Source: Savagea serpentis
GTDB taxonomy: Bacteria; Bacillota; Bacilli; Bacillales_A; Planococcaceae
NCBI RefSeq assembly: GCF_015351395.1
Contig: NZ_JADKPV010000001.1
Coordinates: 868,001 to 932,000, forward strand
Direction: 5' to 3'
Length of the DNA: 64,000 bases
Below, in pieces: positions 33,187 to 41,196 of this stretch. The translations under genes were made by a program, and so were the position numbers. Each line of letters starts with the position of its first letter. The first letter of the stretch is position 1. The notes beneath the pieces are model-generated. The model was not told the DNA's origin. It ran no database searches and saw only the letters and a list, made by a program, of their open reading frames with translations.

Positions 33187-33632
33187 GCGTCTTTTTCCTT
33201 CGTCTTTTCGACATGAGGGGAAACACGAATCGTCAATTCATCCTTCGCTTCATCATAAATATGCGTTTCAAACGTGTTATAAAACCAGCGATTCTCCTCA
33301 TCATCCCAAGGCAAATCGATCCGCTCTTCTACTCCCTTTTTATCTGTAATCATCACATACACTAAATTATGATACTTTTGAATGCGTTCGAAATTGTCCA
33401 TCCCATCTACTTCGAAATAAAGAAGGCGACTGGACACATCATGACGGAGTGAACTTTTTAAAATGAGCTCAAATTCCTCCACTTCTAAATAACGATGAAA
33501 ACCTGTTTCTAAACTACCGACGAGCCGTTGACTTAATCCACTCAATCGCAAATCGCGAATTTGATTCTGCTGCACTTGAATCACTTCACAATTTTCAAAT
33601 ACGAGATTCACCATTTGAATATGTTGTAACAT
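33183..33632 (-). CDS. Conserved hypothetical protein
   Basis: 149 residues, soluble, acidic, beta-rich. No family recognised: segments FENCEVIQVQQNQIRDLRLS and RWFYNTFETHIYDEAKDEL. The ATG at 33632 follows AAAGGAGG at good spacing; the frame extends 31 codons further but without a site. Overlaps the following GNAT gene, so the two are translated together. Confidence 0.75.
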   Translation of the reverse strand: MLQHIQMVNLVFENCEVIQVQQNQIRDLRLSGLSQRLVGSLETGFHRYLEVEEFELILKSSLRHDVSSRLLYFEVDGMDNFERIQKYHNLVYVMITDKKGVEERIDLPWDDEENRWFYNTFETHIYDEAKDELTIRVSPHVEKTKEKDA

Positions 33633-33711
33633 GATGGACCATCCTCCTTTGAATTTCATCATTCTGTTTATTATAGCGAGCTTTCTTCTAACGTTCAATC
33701 GAAGTGAACAG

Positions 33712-33747
33712 AAAAAAAACGCCATGAAACAAAATGTCTCACGGCGT
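33712..33747 (-). terminator. Terminator after the DUF1269 gene
   Basis: Minus strand ACGCCGTGA / TCATGGCGT stem followed by eight T. Confidence 0.85.
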
Positions 33748-33755
33748 GGAATCCA

Positions 33756-34301
33756 TTATTCTTTTGTACGTTTGAGCCAATGTCTGCGCGCTTCTTTTTT
33801 TAACTCTCGCTCCGCTTCCTTCGCCCGTTCAATCTCATCTTCTACTTGAGAATAAGTAAAACGAACGACTTCTCCGCCGAGTTCTTCTTTAATTAACGTA
33901 TCCAGCACATTCGGTGAAAATTCAGAAGCGATGGCAATCAAGCCGACAGATTCTTCTGTTAGCACATTCGCAGTACGGCTAAATGTGGAGTTCGCATCTT
34001 CCACTTCTCGAATATCACTGACACTGCCGATTAAAGAACCTGTCGTCCAACCGAGCAATAAGCCGAGCGGTCCGCCAAACATTCCGACAAATGCGCCAAT
34101 TAATCCTCCCGCAAATAAACGATCGCTTCCAGTCAAGTCAGCACCTTCTAAAATTTTAAACCCTTCATCTTTCACATTCTCGACGATTGCTAGTTGTTCG
34201 ATTTCAATTTTTCCAAGGCGACTTTCTGTTTTTAACTTCGCAAATGCTTCGTATGCTTTACTATTTTCATCAAATGTCATGACAATTACACGCTTTTCCA
34301 T
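33756..34301 (-). CDS. DUF1269 general-stress-type protein
   Basis: 181 residues. The central Gly-rich segment LFAGGLIGAFVGMFGGPLGL continuing to LLGWTTGSLIG is diagnostic of DUF1269 and could insert in the membrane or form a compact helical pair. The C-terminus is a charged helix (EDEIERAKEAERELKKEARR). The ATG at 34301 is preferred over a GTG three codons earlier that abuts the ribosome site. A sigma-B-type promoter lies upstream. Confidence 0.87.
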   Translation of the reverse strand: MEKRVIVMTFDENSKAYEAFAKLKTESRLGKIEIEQLAIVENVKDEGFKILEGADLTGSDRLFAGGLIGAFVGMFGGPLGLLLGWTTGSLIGSVSDIREVEDANSTFSRTANVLTEESVGLIAIASEFSPNVLDTLIKEELGGEVVRFTYSQVEDEIERAKEAERELKKEARRHWLKRTKE

Positions 34302-34341
34302 CTTTTCCACTCTCCTTCTTTTTAGTCTATATATTAGTATA

Positions 34342-34367
34342 ATACCCTTCCGAAGGAGATTTCAAAC
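34342..34367 (-). promoter_or_regulatory. Sigma-B-type promoter of the DUF1269 gene
   Basis: Minus strand: GTTTGA (34362-34367), 14 bases, GGGTAT (34342-34347), 40 bases before the ATG. Confidence 0.75.
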
Positions 34368-34375
34368 ATTTTCCA

Positions 34376-35122
34376 TTATTTTGTCGCTTCAATCGTTACA
34401 ATATCACTTTGTACATCGGGCGCTTTATTATAGATATAGTTACTGGAAAGATGGACTTTTCTAAACCCAATTTCATGTAGTAACTTTTTAATCGTGTCCA
34501 TCTTATGCCAATATAATGTAAACGATTGCAATTCTGTTTCGATACAGCGACCGTTTTGCCATTTTTCATATTTGAGTAAAGTCGTCGTCGACTGCTCAAT
34601 CCAGTCAATTGACAACGGTTTGCTTTCAAGTGTCAAACCGCTCGTTGCCGTTAAAGGAACGACAGACGTTGTCGGAACATTCGACCAATCTGTCGGAAAC
34701 GCAAAGTCGACAATCGCGCGTCCACCTTCTTGTAACGCCTCATAAAATTGACGGAATAACGGTTCAAGGTCACTCCCTAACAATCCGACAGAGCCCGTCG
34801 GCATGATGATGGCCTCGTACACATTTTGTTGATTGAGTGTGAGCAAATCCCCTTGTATCAATTTTCCTTCTACACGATGCGTTTTGCAATGGGCGCGACA
34901 AATCGCCAGCATCTCTTCGGACAGTTCGATGCCTTCCATTTGAAACCCAGCTTGCGCGAGCGGGATGAACAAGCGCCCTGTTCCGACACCCGCTTCTAAC
35001 ACTTTCCCGCGCACATTCGCTAAGCGCGATTGATAATATTCGAGATCGCCACCAATCGAATAACCGACAGGCTTTGTCGCTTCATAATATGCTGTGCTTA
35101 GCGGACCGTAATCAACAAACAT
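34376..35122 (-). CDS. Class I SAM-dependent methyltransferase
   Basis: 248 residues. Motif I VLEAGVGTGRLFIPLA (about 40-55), the following acidic strand end MEGIELS, and motif IV region YEAIIMPTGSVGLL. Methyl acceptor unknown. It overlaps the end of the upstream deoxyribosyltransferase gene by 11 bases, so the pair forms an operon. No nearby gene fixes its substrate. Confidence 0.88.
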   Translation of the reverse strand: MFVDYGPLSTAYYEATKPVGYSIGGDLEYYQSRLANVRGKVLEAGVGTGRLFIPLAQAGFQMEGIELSEEMLAICRAHCKTHRVEGKLIQGDLLTLNQQNVYEAIIMPTGSVGLLGSDLEPLFRQFYEALQEGGRAIVDFAFPTDWSNVPTTSVVPLTATSGLTLESKPLSIDWIEQSTTTLLKYEKWQNGRCIETELQSFTLYWHKMDTIKKLLHEIGFRKVHLSSNYIYNKAPDVQSDIVTIEATK

Positions 35123-35594
35123 CGCAAGCCCTCACTTCTTCTACGACACGTTCTAATGAATCAACGATGATGCCATTTTTCTTAATTAAACCGACGACGA
35201 ATAAATTGCGATACACAAATTGATTTTCCGTCGCGTCTTCTTGTAAAATATTGATTTTTTTCTCATTCGTCCGCCCTTGTTGACGCACGTCTGTGAACAC
35301 GCCGACAATCGGACGACCGAGACTTGCAAAATAACCAATTTCGGCTGCGACGCCTGAATCGATTTCTACTCCGTCTAAAAACGCGATTAACACGTCGCTT
35401 TCTTCTAGTGCTTGTAAATCCGCTTCCGCAATTTGTTCACTCGTTGCAAATGCTGTTTTGTCATTGATTGCTGGGTTTTCTTGTGGAACGTACAGTTCAA
35501 TCTGTGGAATGGCTTCTCGCAATTGTTTCGCACAGGCTTCGTTCACCATTCGATCGGCTAATGAAAATAAACCGTTTGCTAAATATGCTTTCAT
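35112..35594 (-). CDS. Nucleoside 2-deoxyribosyltransferase-like protein
   Basis: 160 residues. YLANGLFSLADR at the N-terminus, the acidic LEESDVLIAFLDGVEIDSGV with the catalytic region, and AAEIGYFASLGRPIVGVFTD match the NDT fold that swaps bases on deoxyribonucleosides or cleaves modified nucleotides. The ATG at 35594 has GAGGTGA upstream; the frame extends 12 codons further without a site. Coupled to a methyltransferase. Confidence 0.85.
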   Translation of the reverse strand: MKAYLANGLFSLADRMVNEACAKQLREAIPQIELYVPQENPAINDKTAFATSEQIAEADLQALEESDVLIAFLDGVEIDSGVAAEIGYFASLGRPIVGVFTDVRQQGRTNEKKINILQEDATENQFVYRNLFVVGLIKKNGIIVDSLERVVEEVRACDVC

Positions 35595-35641
35595 TTTAGT
35601 CACCTCATCTCCATTATAGCCGGGTTTCATTCAATTCAACA

Positions 35642-35995
35642 TCATTTTTTAGAAAAATCGCTCGCCGTCGCTTGCGGTGGAATGGAGTCTGTGACAACAC
35701 CATTGAAGACGACTTCAATAGTGTCGCCTTCTTTTAAATTTTTAAAAGCATCTCCATCGACATTCGCCATATGAAAAACTACTCGTCCTGTTACGACACC
35801 TTCTGTCACATCAACCGTGACGTCCGTTCCAACAATTGTCTCTACGATTCCACTCACCGTTTCTGTCACTGCAGGTTGGTTCGGCGTTTCACGATTCGTC
35901 GGTCCTTCAGCATCTGGATTTATATCGGCACCTTTGCCACATGCCCCAATCCATAATAAACTGCTTAAGACAAGAATGAATATTCCTTTCTTCAT
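35642..35995 (-). CDS. Lipoprotein, DUF3221/YobA-like
   Basis: 117 residues. Signal peptide with lipobox LLWIGAC (Cys about residue 19), an acidic linker, then a small beta domain (VSGIVETIVGTDVTVDV ... FKNLKEGDTIEVVFNG) of the OB-like DUF3221 type. It would be anchored on the outer face of the membrane. Function unknown. AGGAGGAG lies upstream. Confidence 0.85.
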   Translation of the reverse strand: MKKGIFILVLSSLLWIGACGKGADINPDAEGPTNRETPNQPAVTETVSGIVETIVGTDVTVDVTEGVVTGRVVFHMANVDGDAFKNLKEGDTIEVVFNGVVTDSIPPQATASDFSKK

Positions 35996-36045
35996 ACGTA
36001 TCTCCTCCTTATTTTCTTATCCCCTTTTCTCAACGTTCAAAACTC

Positions 36046-36075
36046 GTTGACAATATGTCAACAGTCTTTTAAAAT
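36046..36075 (+). promoter_or_regulatory. Strong promoter with operator for the XRE-LCP-PAP2 operon
   Basis: TTGACA (36047-36052), 17 bases, TAAAAT (36070-36075). The perfect dyad GTTGAC-AATAT-GTCAAC (36046-36062) covers the -35, suggesting the XRE protein encoded first represses its own operon. Confidence 0.8.
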
Positions 36076-36106
36076 GAAAGGAGTTTACGACAAGGAGGGA
36101 AAATGT

Positions 36107-36706
36107 TTGGATTTCAAGCGATGGATGACAAAACAACTGATTGCACGAGATTGGTCTTTACGTTATTTAAGCGAGCAAACGACGATTGATGTGGCGACTT
36201 TATCAAAAATGATGAACGGCAAACGTCCCCTTACACTTCAACATGCCGAAAAGATTGCGGAAAGTTTGAATTGCTCGATGAATGACGTACTGCATGCTGC
36301 CGGTTATCCGATTGAACGTACGCCCCCTTATTTACAACAAATTGCACATGAAATTAGCGATGTTACTCAAATGAGTGAATCACAGTGGCAAAGCGAATTG
36401 CACACTTTGCTCCATTCATACGAACAACAAAGTATAGACGAAGCAGGACGTGAAGAAGTCGAACAAAAATTTTCTAAAAAAATAAATACTTTAAATCAAA
36501 AAGGAAAGTGGTTAACAACGATTCAAACATTTTTCGAACAATTCCGTGAACGAGAACGTCCTACACTAGAGCTCGCTATTTTAGGTGGGGCTTTATTATA
36601 CTTTATCGCACCGCTCGATCTCATCCCTGATTATTTATTTGCGATTGGCTATATCGATGATGCATTAGCGATTCAACTCGCTTCTCAAAAATTAAATCAA
36701 TTGTAA
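36107..36706 (+). CDS. XRE-type DNA-binding protein with a C-terminal DUF1232 membrane domain
   Basis: 199 residues. N-terminal HTH (residues ~10-60: WSLRYLSEQTTIDVATLSKM, NGKRPLTLQHAEKIAESLN), linker helix, and a C-terminal DUF1232/YkvA-type segment (LGGALLYFIAPLDLIPDYLF, about 163-182). The start is TTG at 36107, eight bases after AAGGAGG and 25 bases after the predicted transcription start; the upstream in-frame ATG at 36074 lies inside the promoter. A DNA-binding protein tethered to the membrane is unusual; it may sense the membrane state. Confidence 0.85.
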   Translation: MDFKRWMTKQLIARDWSLRYLSEQTTIDVATLSKMMNGKRPLTLQHAEKIAESLNCSMNDVLHAAGYPIERTPPYLQQIAHEISDVTQMSESQWQSELHTLLHSYEQQSIDEAGREEVEQKFSKKINTLNQKGKWLTTIQTFFEQFRERERPTLELAILGGALLYFIAPLDLIPDYLFAIGYIDDALAIQLASQKLNQL

Positions 36707-36715
36707 GGAAGTTAA

Positions 36716-37642
36716 ATGATGAAAAAATGGTTCATTGTCACACTCATCGCCTTGAGTATCATCGGTGTGAGTGCTTTTAGTTATGCGTACTACCATTACG
36801 ACCGAGCTCAACAAGTTGTCGCCGAAATGAATACGAATTTCACTTTTGAAGAAGAACGCCCTGAAGTGCGCCCGATTACAGAAGCTTTTAATGTGCTGCT
36901 CCTCGGCATTGGTGATCGCCCAGGTGATCCAGGACGCGCAGACTCTATCATCTATGTATCTGTCAACCCAATGACTGAATCGATTCTCGCTTTTAACTTA
37001 CCGCGCGATACATACGTCCCCATTGCGGGAACGAACCGTTCAGACAAATTAAATCATGCGTATGCATACGGCCGGACAGAAATGACTGTGCATACAGTAG
37101 AAGAATATTTAAATATGCCGATCGATTACATTATCCAAGTGAATATGAACGGATTTCGTGAGCTAGTCGATGCTTTCGGAGGGGTGGAAGTAAATAATCC
37201 ATTCGCTTTTGAACAGCGAGATGAATTAAGTGTGGCGACTCATTATTACGAAGAAGGACCGATTCACTTAGACGGAGAACGCGCACTCCACTATGCACGC
37301 ATGCGTAAATTAGATCCGCGTGGTGACTTCGGTCGCAACGAACGCCAACGCCAAGTCATTCAAGCAGTGATTTCAAAAGCGAGTTCGATGAACACATTGC
37401 GGAAAGTGGATGAACTTTTCACAATTTTAGGCGATAATGTAGAGACGAATATTTCATTCGATACGCTAAAAAATATGTTTTTAAACTACCAACAATCTTG
37501 GCGCCATTACCCGATTGAAACTTTTGAAATCGAAGGAGAAGGGAAACGGATTGATGGGGTTTATTATCATGTGGTACCCGATGAAGAGCGCGAGCGTGTC
37601 CAACAAAATATTCAAGCTCATCTTGAAGGAGACACTTTATGA
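36716..37642 (+). CDS. LCP-family (LytR-CpsA-Psr) cell-wall glycopolymer ligase
   Basis: 308 residues. N-terminal membrane anchor (6-27), then the LCP domain: FNVLLLGIGDR, RADSIIYVSVNP, LPRDTYVPI, and near the end DFGRNERQRQVIQAV with the conserved Arg residues. These enzymes transfer undecaprenyl-linked teichoic acid or other glycopolymers to peptidoglycan. AAGGAAG lies upstream; two ATGs are adjacent. Second gene of the operon; it overlaps PAP2 by ATGA. Confidence 0.93.
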   Translation: MMKKWFIVTLIALSIIGVSAFSYAYYHYDRAQQVVAEMNTNFTFEEERPEVRPITEAFNVLLLGIGDRPGDPGRADSIIYVSVNPMTESILAFNLPRDTYVPIAGTNRSDKLNHAYAYGRTEMTVHTVEEYLNMPIDYIIQVNMNGFRELVDAFGGVEVNNPFAFEQRDELSVATHYYEEGPIHLDGERALHYARMRKLDPRGDFGRNERQRQVIQAVISKASSMNTLRKVDELFTILGDNVETNISFDTLKNMFLNYQQSWRHYPIETFEIEGEGKRIDGVYYHVVPDEERERVQQNIQAHLEGDTL

Positions 37643-38274
37643 TTTCAGCAACTTTTTTAATAATCGGATCTAGTAGTTTAATTTTATTTGCTACAATTGG
37701 ATTTTTTATTTTACACGACAATATTACGTGGCTTGACCAATGGTGGATGGATGTGATGGAGACGATTCAATTTTCACCACTGCAATGGCTCATGCGCTTA
37801 TTCACTATATTTGGGGATATTTTATTTTTATCCTTCATTGTTTTCGGAACGATGATCTACTTTGTGAAATTTAACAAAAAGCGAAATGCGATCATCCTCG
37901 GTACGATTTATACAGGCTATATTATAGTCAATCAATTGTTTAAGCGCATCATCGAGCGCGAACGTCCCCCAGTAGAACGCATCGTCGAAGTGACCGGTTC
38001 CAGTTTTCCGAGTGGGCATACGATGGGGGCTGTCGCGATTTACGGTATTTTATTACTATTTGTCTTTTATTCTAAAAAGCAAATGCCTTATAAAAAACAG
38101 CTGACGATGACGCTCGCCGCTCTGCCATTCGCCGTAGCTTTTAGTCGCACGTATTTAGGCGCGCACTTTGCAACAGATGTACTCGCAGCTGCATTTTTAA
38201 GTATCACAGTCATTTGTTATACACTCGCCTTACCGATTTTCAAAAATAAAAACCAATCCTCGCCTAAGTCATAA
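37639..38274 (+). CDS. PAP2-family membrane phosphatase (undecaprenyl-diphosphatase-like)
   Basis: 211 residues, five to six membrane segments. The three PAP2 motifs are present: KRIIERERPP, SSFPSGHTMG and SRTYLGAHFATDV with the catalytic His residues. Such proteins recycle undecaprenyl diphosphate. Together with the LCP ligase upstream, which releases that lipid carrier, the operon would couple polymer transfer with carrier recycling (inference). Confidence 0.92.
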   Translation: MISATFLIIGSSSLILFATIGFFILHDNITWLDQWWMDVMETIQFSPLQWLMRLFTIFGDILFLSFIVFGTMIYFVKFNKKRNAIILGTIYTGYIIVNQLFKRIIERERPPVERIVEVTGSSFPSGHTMGAVAIYGILLLFVFYSKKQMPYKKQLTMTLAALPFAVAFSRTYLGAHFATDVLAAAFLSITVICYTLALPIFKNKNQSSPKS

Positions 38275-38292
38275 GGAGGGGATTGGTTTTTT
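38247..38292. terminator. Terminator after the PAP2 gene
   Basis: AACCAATCC / GGATTGGTT stem (38251-38259 / 38280-38288) followed by a T-run; an A-run on the other side serves the small leftward gene. Confidence 0.82.
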
Positions 38293-38298
38293 CTATTA

Positions 38299-38520
38299 TT
38301 AAGCTGTTCGATGACGTTGCACATACGCAATCATTCCGTGTAAACCCCAGAAAAGCACAAGGCTCCCTAGTACACTATAAGTGAGAGGAACAAAAAAGAA
38401 AAAGGGTTCATGAAGAATTCCATTTGAATCGATATAACTTGTCGTCGAATGCGTAAAAAGCATCATACCACTTAAAACGATTAAAGCAAAAGTCCATCCT
38501 AAGCGTACACGCATAAACAT
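38299..38520 (-). CDS. Small two-helix membrane protein
   Basis: 73 residues with two membrane segments (about 8-24 and 40-60), a short extracytoplasmic loop (STTSYIDSNGILHEP) and a basic C-terminus (YVQRHRTA). No family recognised. GAAGGAA precedes the ATG. Confidence 0.7.
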   Translation of the reverse strand: MFMRVRLGWTFALIVLSGMMLFTHSTTSYIDSNGILHEPFFFFVPLTYSVLGSLVLFWGLHGMIAYVQRHRTA

Positions 38521-38644
38521 TCCTTCTTTCTATCACTTCTTATTTAAAAGGACGTAGCACTTTTCCAAAAGTTTCAAACGTTCGCTTTTTGCTCATTTTC
38601 TCTTCCATTGCGATGGAGACAAGCGATAATCACGCATCATTTCA

Positions 38645-38672
38645 TTGCGATGCATGACGGACATGTTATACT
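38645..38672 (+). promoter_or_regulatory. Promoter of the aromatic-acid exporter family gene
   Basis: TTGCGA (38645-38650), 16 bases, TATACT (38667-38672). The decamer CATTGCGATG occurs at 38606-38615 and again at 38643-38652 over the -35, a possible operator pair. Confidence 0.65.
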
Positions 38673-38707
38673 GGAATACAGCTTACGAATAAAAGGAGTT
38701 TGATGGC

Positions 38708-39715
38708 ATGATCCGCTTCCCTACGCGCGGTGGTCGTATTATTAAAACGGGTATCGCTGCTTTTTTGACCGCATTTATTTGCGACGCCCTCGGTTGGTCA
38801 CCTGCATTCGCTGTCATCACAGCGATTGTTACGATTGAACCGACCGTTTCAGACTCGATTCGCAAAGGGTTTGTCCGTTTTCCCGCGTCCGCAATTGGCG
38901 CGTTTTACACGGTCACTTTCGTATCGATTTTCGGTCATGCACCTATTACATATGCTTTATCAGCTGTCTTCACAATTGCAACGAGCTATAAACTAAAATT
39001 ACATGATGGATTATTAGTCGCAACATTGACAGCGGTCGCGATGGTCGATGCGGTACAAGGAGAGTTTTTAGCATCATTCGGCGTGCGACTCGGAGCGACA
39101 ACGATAGGACTGCTCGTTTCTACAGCCGTCAATATGTTCGTCCTTCCCCCAGACTATACGAGAGAAATTGACTCGCGAATTACACGCATCCAAAAAAATA
39201 TACATGCCCTCCTCAGTTGGACAGGCCGTCATTTTACGGATGCTGACCCAGATTTCACTGAAACGGTGCTCGGTTTAACGAAACAAACGCGAAAAGAAAT
39301 TGCTCAAGCGGAAGCATTGGCCCACTTTCAAGAGAAAGACAATTTCCATCCGTTCGTCTCCCATGACCAAGAAAATTTAGAATGGCAAATGGAGCAGTTA
39401 CATCGACTCGAACAAGTTGTCTATCATATCGAAAATATGATGCATACTTCGACTACTCATTTAACGTGGACAAAACAAGACCGTGAAATGATTACTGAAT
39501 CGATCGAGCGACTCATTTTGCGTATTCAACAAACACCATTTGATCACGAAACACATACGGCTGAAGTATTACAGTTGACGCAGCAATTGTTCGCGCCGAC
39601 CCATACGTCCACATTCGAAACGATTCCGCCTGAAATGACTTTATTGTATGAATTAATCGCACTTTATGAACAAATGGCTAAATGCTTCGAAAACGAGCAC
39701 CCTACGATATCGTAA
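38708..39715 (+). CDS. Aromatic acid exporter family (ArAE/FUSC-like) membrane protein
   Basis: 335 residues. Five to six membrane segments in the first 150 residues, starting GRIIKTGIAAFLTAFICDAL and ITAIVTIEPTVSDSIRKG, then a helical cytoplasmic tail of about 180 residues. This is the ArAE_1-type layout of Bacillus YqjA-like proteins; some relatives export aromatic acids, but a specific substrate cannot be claimed. AAGGAG upstream. Confidence 0.88.
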   Translation: MIRFPTRGGRIIKTGIAAFLTAFICDALGWSPAFAVITAIVTIEPTVSDSIRKGFVRFPASAIGAFYTVTFVSIFGHAPITYALSAVFTIATSYKLKLHDGLLVATLTAVAMVDAVQGEFLASFGVRLGATTIGLLVSTAVNMFVLPPDYTREIDSRITRIQKNIHALLSWTGRHFTDADPDFTETVLGLTKQTRKEIAQAEALAHFQEKDNFHPFVSHDQENLEWQMEQLHRLEQVVYHIENMMHTSTTHLTWTKQDREMITESIERLILRIQQTPFDHETHTAEVLQLTQQLFAPTHTSTFETIPPEMTLLYELIALYEQMAKCFENEHPTIS

Positions 39716-39727
39716 AGTGCTCGTTTT
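39690..39727. terminator. Terminator overlapping the exporter stop codon
   Basis: AAAACGAGCAC / GTGCTCGTTTT stem (39690-39700 / 39717-39727) with an inner TACGAT/ATCGTA helix; T-runs on both strands. Confidence 0.85.
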
Positions 39728-40038
39728 TAATTGGACGGTTTCGTATTTAAATTCACATAATTTTGAAGACGTGTCGCCCCACGCCAATCATGATAAATGA
39801 GTCGGTCAATCCAAAGTGCAGCTTCCACTTTCGCAATTACTTCGTCGATATTCGTTTCATTCGAAGCAGTACGTTCAAAATACTCCTCACGGGGACGGTT
39901 TCGTTCCGATGCCATTTGCGTCGGAACTTCTTTCAATATAGCGACTTGTTGAAGTTCATCTTCTTTTTGGAGACATATTTTCATATCGCCGAACACATCG
40001 ACCGATTTTTCATTCAATTTGTCTTTCACTCTAGACAA
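39727..40038 (-). CDS. Hypothetical protein, weak start, possibly a truncated gene
   Basis: 103 residues from a TTG at 40038, no good ribosome site; the frame stays open upstream to the fluC terminator, which it follows by about 35 bases. Composition is protein-like, with an aromatic C-terminal stretch (WIDRLIYHDWRGATRLQNYV). No family recognised. It could be a gene remnant that lost its 5' part when the fluC genes came next to it, or a real gene with an unusual start. Confidence 0.45.
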   Translation of the reverse strand: MSRVKDKLNEKSVDVFGDMKICLQKEDELQQVAILKEVPTQMASERNRPREEYFERTASNETNIDEVIAKVEAALWIDRLIYHDWRGATRLQNYVNLNTKPSN

Positions 40039-40072
40039 TTCAATCGTTGCCGCTATAGTTCGTAAATAACAG

Positions 40073-40103
40073 AAAACACCCTACTATAAAAGTAGAGTGT
40101 TTA
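40073..40103 (-). terminator. Terminator after the fluC pair
   Basis: Minus strand AACACTCTACT / AGTAGGGTGTT stem (one G-T pair) followed by TTTTC. Confidence 0.8.
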
Positions 40104-40433
40104 AAGTATTCCGATAAAATATCCGAGTGTCGCAAATAGAAAACCTTCAAGCGTACTTTTCATCAGAAAAGAGAAAAAAAGCGCATACTGTTTCGCTCTC
40201 CACTGTTGTGCTAACTGAACGAAGACAGTAGAAAATGTCGTAAAAGCCCCGCAAAAACCGATGCCGAATGCTAAATAAAGCGGCTCTCGTACAGCGAGTG
40301 CGACCAACCATCCGAACAACATAGAACCGATATTATTCGTCCAGACGAGTGCACGACTTTCATCTTGCATCGCGCTTTGAAGAACGTAACGCGCCAGGGC
40401 TCCGAGCGCTCCTCCAAATATAACGAGCATCAT
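40101..40433 (-). CDS. FluC/CrcB fluoride channel subunit 2
   Basis: 110 residues, four membrane segments. GGALGALARYVLQSA at the start, NNIGSMLFGWLVAL with the pore Asn, and GFCGAFTTFSTVFVQLAQ with the aromatic-threonine track of Fluc channels. Bacillales often carry two fluC genes whose products combine into one antiparallel dimer; this gene overlaps its partner by ATGA. It exports fluoride passively. Confidence 0.92.
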   Translation of the reverse strand: MMLVIFGGALGALARYVLQSAMQDESRALVWTNNIGSMLFGWLVALAVREPLYLAFGIGFCGAFTTFSTVFVQLAQQWRAKQYALFFSFLMKSTLEGFLFATLGYFIGIL

Positions 40434-40810
40434 GACGACCGCCTCCTTTTACACAGATCACCTACGACTAGCCCGAGCATCGCACTAATAAACCCGACGA
40501 AAAAAATAAAAATGAATAAAATAAGACCGAGTAACGGTTCGTCTAATGTGCGCTCGAGTAAATGAACGTGTACGGCAGACATCGTCGTAAATGAACTTAA
40601 AAAACCTGTCGCAATGAGTGGATGCCAACGCTCTTTCCAAGGTACTTCTACAGTCGTCCAAAGTCCGAGCACAAAAGTTCCGATACCGTTAATGAATAGC
40701 AATCGAACATATGACGTGAGTGCCACTCCCCATACGACATCGACTCCGTACCGACAAGCCGCCCCTAGTGCACCGCCGACGACAACAAACAAAAGATTGC
40801 GTTTCGTCAT
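40430..40810 (-). CDS. FluC/CrcB fluoride channel subunit 1
   Basis: 126 residues, four membrane segments: GGALGAACRYGVDVVWG, FINGIGTFVLGLWTT with the pore Asn, and GFLSSFTTMSAVHVHLLE. Diverged from its neighbour, as expected if the two form a heterodimer. It overlaps the small upstream gene by ATGA. No fluoride riboswitch is recognisable upstream of the three-gene operon. Confidence 0.92.
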   Translation of the reverse strand: MTKRNLLFVVVGGALGAACRYGVDVVWGVALTSYVRLLFINGIGTFVLGLWTTVEVPWKERWHPLIATGFLSSFTTMSAVHVHLLERTLDEPLLGLILFIFIFFVGFISAMLGLVVGDLCKRRRSS

Positions 40811-41076
40811 CCGTTTAATGTTTTAAACGGAACGTATTCACCTAACGGGTTTTTTACATGTAATTCTAACATGTAACGATAGCTGACCGGTTCTTCTACG
40901 TCCACCCACTGATTTAACGCTCCTACTTCAATGCGGTCTTCCGTAATCCCTAAACGTGTCGTTTCGTCTGAAAACCACATCAGCGCATCATACAATGTAG
41001 ACGTCGCATGCTTTTCTTCAATCGATGGTTTCCCTTCTTCTTTAAATTGTTGGTAAATGGCTAAACGATATTCCAT
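40807..41076 (-). CDS. Hypothetical small protein upstream of the fluC pair
   Basis: 89 residues, soluble and acidic: EYRLAIYQQFKEEGKPSIEE then IEVGALNQWVDVEEPVSYRY. No family recognised. The ATG at 41076 has AAAGGGGG at good spacing. Its stop overlaps the first fluC start, so it is translated with the channel genes; whether it has any link to fluoride is unknown. Confidence 0.75.
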   Translation of the reverse strand: MEYRLAIYQQFKEEGKPSIEEKHATSTLYDALMWFSDETTRLGITEDRIEVGALNQWVDVEEPVSYRYMLELHVKNPLGEYVPFKTLNG

Positions 41077-41154
41077 CCCCATTCCCCCTTTCGTTTGTAC
41101 CATTATTCCACAAGTGATTAGGAAAACTCAACTACTTTTCAGAAAACGATAAAA

Positions 41155-41183
41155 AACCAGCTTCTCTTAAAAGAGAAACTGGT
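41155..41183 (-). terminator. Terminator after the alcohol dehydrogenase gene
   Basis: AACCAG-TTCTCT / AGAGAA-CTGGTT stem with one internal mismatch, followed on the minus strand by six T. Confidence 0.85.
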
Positions 41184-41196
41184 TACGTTTTGTTGC

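Noticed and set aside
33931-34464. 177-codon plus-strand frame opposite the DUF1269 gene
   Set aside because: Shadow of the real gene; it crosses the sigma-B promoter and has no start signal.
41077-41154. Fluoride riboswitch before the fluC operon
   Set aside because: The conserved crcB-motif core sequences are not visible and the leader is very short.
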